In this document: positions 4,301 through 6,638 of the stretch, piece after piece
How positions within the stretch are numbered: position 1 is the stretch's first letter
How the letters are laid out: every line of letters begins with the position of its first letter
NCBI GenBank assembly: GCA_964502635.1
Contig: CAZCXI010000131.1
Coordinates: forward strand, 1 to 6,638
Length of the DNA stretch: 6,638 bases
Direction of reading: 5' to 3'
From: C00003060 sp964502635
Lineage (GTDB): Bacteria > Desulfobacterota > Desulfobacteria > Desulfobacterales > C00003060
Notes under the pieces: generated by a model
What the model saw: the letters and a program-made list of their open reading frames with translations, nothing else
The model's database searches: none
What the model was told of the DNA's origin: nothing
Made by a program: the position numbers and the translations under genes

Positions 4301-6638
4301 TCGACGTTCTGTTTGCAGAAGGCCAGCGCCGTTATCTGGAAAGCCTCGCCCCTTATGTGAGACAATATGTCAAGATCCTTGAGCGGCCCGACGTGGATGT
4401 GGTGTCCGGCCTCCCCCCCACGGTGGCCATCGAACAGCGCATCAGCCATGCCAGTCGCCGGTCCACCGTGGCAACGCTGACCGAGATCTACCATTTCCTC
4501 AGGCTTCTTTACAGCAAGCTCGGCTCTCAGCACTGCATCGGCTGCGGCCGCCAATTGACCGCCCAAACACGGGATCAGATTGTGGATCAGATTCGGCATC
4601 GCTACAGGAAAAGGCATGCCCTTGTTCTGGCCCCCAAGGTGGCCGGACGAAAGGGTTTCCATAAAGACGTCCTGGCCCGGTCTCTGCTGCAGGGTTATGA
4701 AGAGGCCCGAATCGACGGCCGACTGGCAACGATCAAGAAGAACATGGCCCTGAGCCGCTACCATGAGCACACCATTGAGATTGTGGTGGGACGGCTTCCC
4801 ACACCGGACCTTGACGACATGGTGGGCCGCGCCTTGAAGGAAGGCAGTGGCAGCCTTGTGATCGCAGACCCGAAAGGACATGAGGAGGTCTTTAGCCTGG
4901 AAGGCATCTGCCCTGCCTGCGGCATCGGCTTGAAGGCCTTGGATCCCCGCCTCTTTTCCTTTAACAGCAAACATGGGGCATGTCGGGTGTGCGATGGACT
5001 GGGTGAGGTAGAGGCTTCCGGCAGAAACGGACACAAGACGTGTCCAGAGTGCCATGGAAGCCGCCTGAAAGGGGAGGCCCTGGCCGTAAAAATCGAAGGC
5101 TGTTCCATCTGGGATCTGGTGCAACAGCCGGTTCATCAGACGCAAGAGATGCTCAAGCAATTCGCTTTCAGCCCACGGCAATCCCCTGTCGCCGAGCCAA
5201 TCTTGGACGAGATCCTGACACGCCTCTCCCTGCTCAAGCGGCTCGGACTATCCTACCTTGCCCTGAGTCGCAGTGGTGACACCCTGTCCGGTGGGGAGGC
5301 CCAACGTGTCCGCCTCTCGGCCCAGCTTGGATCGAATCTGGCAGGGGTGTGCTACATCCTGGATGAGCCCACGATCGGCCTTCACGCCAAGGACCATCGC
5401 ATGCTCCTGGAGGCCCTGGGCGAGCTCAAGGCGCGGGGGAACTCAATCCTGGTGGTGGAGCACGATGAAGAAACCATCCGGGCCGCTGATTACATCATCG
5501 ATCTGGGTCCCGGAGCTGGCCGGCAAGGGGGGCGTGTTGTTGCCAGTGGCAGGTTGGCTGATCTGAAAAAAGTGCCCGAGTCTGTGACAGGGGATTGTTT
5601 TGACGGACACCCCCACCGCATCACCTCCCGCCTCAGGTCTCCTGAGGACGGCCTCTGCATCAGGGTTCAAGGGGCGGTGGAACACAACCTGAAAGGGATC
5701 GACGTTGATTTTCCCCTGGGTACGCTGATCTGCATAACCGGTGTGTCGGGTTCCGGCAAGTCCACCCTGGTTAGGGAAACCCTGTTTAAGGGGGTCCGCA
5801 ATCGGCTCTTGAAGCAACAGCGTCATGCCGGCCGCTGTGACGCCATCAAGGGTTGGGAGCCCCTGGCCCGGGTGCTGGAGGTGGATCATAAACCCATCGG
5901 ACGCACCCCTCGCTCGGTGCCGGCCTCCTACGTGGGCTTTCTGTCTGACATCCGGACGCGCTTTGCCATGACGCCAGAGGCCCGGACCCGAGGATATCAG
6001 ACCGGTCGATTTTCGTTCAACGTGGCGGGGGGTCGATGTGAGGCATGCAAGGGACACGGCAGTCTAAAAGTAGGCATGAGTTTTCTCCCTGACGTGTATA
6101 TTCACTGTGAAGTCTGCGGGGGCCGACGATTCAATGAGGAAACCCGGGCGGTCACCTACAAGGGAAAAAGCATCTCCGAAGTCCTGGAACTCACCTTTGA
6201 GGAGGCTGCAGGCTTTTTTGCGGCGGTGCCATCGATTCGTCGGCCTGTCCAGTTTGTTTGCGACATCGGGCTGGGTTATCTGCACCTGGGGCAGCCAAGC
6301 CCTACACTCTCAGGCGGTGAGGCCCAGCGCATCAAGTTGGCAGCAGAGCTGGCCAAGCCCTCCAGGGGCCGTACCCTTTACGTTCTGGATGAGCCCACCA
6401 CGGGGCTGCACCTGGCAGATGTGCAGAGCCTCTTGAAGGTCCTGCAGGCCCTGGCGGATGAAGGAAATACCGTGGCGGTGATTGAACATAACCTGGAGAT
6501 TATCAAGGAAGCCGATTACATCGTTGACCTTGGTCCGGAAGGCGGGGATGAGGGGGGGCGGGTGGTGGCAGTTGGCTCGCCCGTGAAACTCATCGCCCAC
6601 CCGAACGGCTCTTACACAGCCCGCTATCTCAAGACATA
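1369..6638 (+). CDS. uvrA: Tandem (double-length) UvrA, excinuclease ABC subunit A; 3' end cut by the window edge
   Basis: UvrA is the DNA-damage sensor ATPase of nucleotide excision repair; as a dimer it scans DNA and loads UvrB. Here 1756 uninterrupted codons encode two UvrA units, against about 940 residues for a single one. Walker A motifs (GVSGSGKS) start at residues 33, 614, 967 and 1458. LSGGE starts at 464, 803, 1306 and 1647. Walker B Asp-Glu pairs are at 490, 830, 1332 and 1674. H-loop His residues are 523, 863, 1365 and 1707. Zinc module 1 is C249/C252/C273/C276 in half A and C1181/C1184/C1205/C1208 in half B. The C-terminal zinc finger is C713/C716/C736/C739 and C1557/C1560/C1580/C1583. 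The ATG at 1369 is the only usable in-frame start, because stops lie upstream at 1312-1314, yet it has no clear Shine-Dalgarno. The chain ends ...YLKT followed by TA, so a stop (TAA or TAG) or a Tyr codon is cut. Halves A and B differ in their UvrB-binding and insertion domains. Confidence 0.95.
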   Translation, partial: MQNRAILIKGARQHNLKNLDLEIPLNRITVITGVSGSGKSSLAFDTLYAEGQRRYVETFSPYARQFMDRMDRPQVDRIEGIPPAIAIDRKDPVRTSRSTVGTMTEITDYVKLLYAHLGQLHCKGCGKPVIPETPEHVWQALKDFAAGSEIVITFPWSVTGEEVEQGHQELARMGFDRCFEEGQIQSLDDRKTGDDRGPLHILADRVLLKLAHRKRIVDSIEQAFRFGGGKLDVWIKPDQHLAFSNALECADCNLSYRSPLPNLFSFNSPVGACENCRGFGRTIDIDLDLIMPDPTLSLEDGAIKPWGGWEDHRVEFEDMMAFCRRKKIPTDIPFQHLTSAQKEALVEGTPSYYGVRGFFRWLESRTYKMHVRVFLSRYRSYAICPDCNGTRFKEEALLYRLGGLNIGEVYALDVDGADKFFQTLRVPAGDEAGQLVLGEVCSRLRYLRDVGLGYVTLDRQSRTLSGGEVQRVALASALGSSLVNTLYVLDEPSIGLHPRDNHRLIRIMKGLTDLANTLVVVEHDPEIISQSDFMLDLGPGAGEHGGQVMYFGPTKGVKGSLTGEYLTGERYIPIPESRRKPKEDQWLTVKGAAEHNLKEIDVPLPLGLLVCLTGVSGSGKSTLAEEVLYKAIKWAKWDPQGRPGRHETIQGLEHIVDVVLVDQRPIGRTPRANPLTYTKAADPIRRLLADTADARQRGFGPGHFSFNVAGGRCETCRGEGFEKVEMQFLSDVFITCPECDGKRYKEEILEVAYQGKTIYDILSMTVDQALDFFHDQPKVKWALEPMADVGLGYMRLGQPINTLSGGEAQRLKLSRYLKAGGHTSRLFIFDEPTTGLHFDDIAKLLACLQRLVAAGNSVLLIEHNMDVVKTADWVIDLGPEGGDDGGRVVAAGPPEEVAKHKKSHTGRFLAAYLASPGRLRPVKMSPSSISEPAQSFSQAIAVRGAREHNLQNLSLSIPRNQLVVLTGVSGSGKSTLAFDVLFAEGQRRYLESLAPYVRQYVKILERPDVDVVSGLPPTVAIEQRISHASRRSTVATLTEIYHFLRLLYSKLGSQHCIGCGRQLTAQTRDQIVDQIRHRYRKRHALVLAPKVAGRKGFHKDVLARSLLQGYEEARIDGRLATIKKNMALSRYHEHTIEIVVGRLPTPDLDDMVGRALKEGSGSLVIADPKGHEEVFSLEGICPACGIGLKALDPRLFSFNSKHGACRVCDGLGEVEASGRNGHKTCPECHGSRLKGEALAVKIEGCSIWDLVQQPVHQTQEMLKQFAFSPRQSPVAEPILDEILTRLSLLKRLGLSYLALSRSGDTLSGGEAQRVRLSAQLGSNLAGVCYILDEPTIGLHAKDHRMLLEALGELKARGNSILVVEHDEETIRAADYIIDLGPGAGRQGGRVVASGRLADLKKVPESVTGDCFDGHPHRITSRLRSPEDGLCIRVQGAVEHNLKGIDVDFPLGTLICITGVSGSGKSTLVRETLFKGVRNRLLKQQRHAGRCDAIKGWEPLARVLEVDHKPIGRTPRSVPASYVGFLSDIRTRFAMTPEARTRGYQTGRFSFNVAGGRCEACKGHGSLKVGMSFLPDVYIHCEVCGGRRFNEETRAVTYKGKSISEVLELTFEEAAGFFAAVPSIRRPVQFVCDIGLGYLHLGQPSPTLSGGEAQRIKLAAELAKPSRGRTLYVLDEPTTGLHLADVQSLLKVLQALADEGNTVAVIEHNLEIIKEADYIVDLGPEGGDEGGRVVAVGSPVKLIAHPNGSYTARYLKT
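1744..2112 (+). other. Divergent UvrB-binding-like domain of half A
   Basis: Residues about 126-248 occupy the place of the UvrB-binding domain, between the CKGC pair (122-125) and zinc module 1 (from C249). The family pattern LLAP...RKGxH...ARIDG...HTIEVVVDR is not present. In its place are ITFPWSVTGEEVEQGH (152-167), MGFDRCFEEGQ, and LHILADRV later on. The rough order of strands and the length seem kept, so the fold may persist without the usual UvrB contacts. This is a by-eye alignment. Confidence 0.6.
2197..2520 (+). other. Insertion domain retained in half A
   Basis: Residues 277-384 link zinc module 1 (last Cys at 276) to CPDC (384-387). This matches the roughly 110-residue insertion domain of canonical UvrA, which structural work on the family places next to bound DNA. 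Visible family landmarks are LSLEDGAIKPW near the start and YYGVRGFFRWLESRTYK before the CxxC, resembling the canonical GxxGAIxxW and FEGVxxxMERRYKET segments. The matching stretch in half B is only 16 residues. Confidence 0.75.
4105..4182 (+). other. Ser/Pro-rich linker between UvrA halves
   Basis: Residues 913-938 match neither unit. The segment is rich in Ser, Pro, Ala and Gln (for example SPSSISEPAQSFSQ), as expected for a flexible interdomain tether. No stop or ribosome-binding site with a start codon that would suggest two separate genes is apparent, and the reading frame passes straight through. Confidence 0.75.
4183..6638 (+). repeat. UvrA half B (second internal repeat of the tandem protein)
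   Basis: Residues 939-1756 restart the UvrA plan with GAREHNLQNL, aligning to residues 5 onward (offset 934). The order is NBD1 (Walker A 967-975, Gln999 in the VRQY loop), UvrB-binding domain (about 1060-1180), zinc module 1, CPEC (1225-1228), the NBD1 signature and Walker B, then NBD2 with Walker A 1458-1466, C-terminal zinc finger, LSGGE and DEPTTGLH. It is about 90 residues shorter than half A, nearly all from loss of the insertion domain. VDHKPIGRTPR (from 1505) has His1507 where Gln is usual, and RSTVAT replaces the usual RSTVGT. Confidence 0.9.
4546..4908 (+). other. Consensus-like UvrB-binding domain of half B
   Basis: Residues about 1060-1180 keep the family landmarks in order: LVLAPKVAGRKGFH (1085-1098), QGYEEARIDG (1108-1117), HTIEIVVGR (1134-1142) and LVIAD before zinc module 1. 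These match the canonical LLAPxxxxRKGEH, ARIDG and HTIEVVVDR patterns, so this half is the likely UvrB-loading side of the fused protein. Confidence 0.75.

Overview
The window holds two divergently transcribed DNA-repair genes that share one 277-base intergenic region. Both genes run off the window. On the minus strand (1-1091) is a Y-family translesion polymerase, DNA polymerase IV (dinB), missing only the last part of its C-terminus. On the plus strand (1369-6638) is a very long uvrA, open for 1756 codons, with its last codon cut at the window edge. Base composition is fairly GC-rich with no abrupt change, and codon use looks uniform. The protein style suggests a Gram-negative bacterium, with a Desulfobacterota/deltaproteobacterial-type genome as the best guess. 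That placement is an inference from general resemblance, with no marker gene to confirm it.

The uvrA product is not a normal ~940-residue protein. It is two complete UvrA-like units in one chain (half A about residues 5-912, half B about residues 939-1756), joined by a Ser/Pro-rich linker of 26 residues. Four ABC ATPase modules are visible, each with Walker A, LSGGE signature, Walker B Asp-Glu and H-loop His. Both zinc modules occur in both halves. Tandem UvrA is known elsewhere (chlamydial UvrA is about twice the usual length, from memory), so the fusion itself is not new.

The most interesting feature is that the halves have diverged in a complementary way. Half A keeps the ~108-residue insertion domain between zinc module 1 and the following CxxC, but its UvrB-binding domain has lost the usual RKGxH and ARIDG signatures. 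Half B keeps a consensus-like UvrB-binding domain, but its insertion domain is cut to 16 residues. The fourth ATPase also has His in place of the usual Gln in its VDQxPIGRTPR motif. Together these suggest an obligate, asymmetric pseudo-dimer: one side specialised for DNA or lesion contact, the other for loading UvrB.

Functionally the pair couples damage removal (UvrA, nucleotide excision repair) with damage tolerance (Pol IV). Shared damage control through the intergenic region is plausible. I could not recognise a standard LexA box or a convincing promoter there. The best candidate operator is an 11-base perfect palindrome just before uvrA. There are no RNA genes, CRISPR arrays, insertion sequences or other genes in the window.
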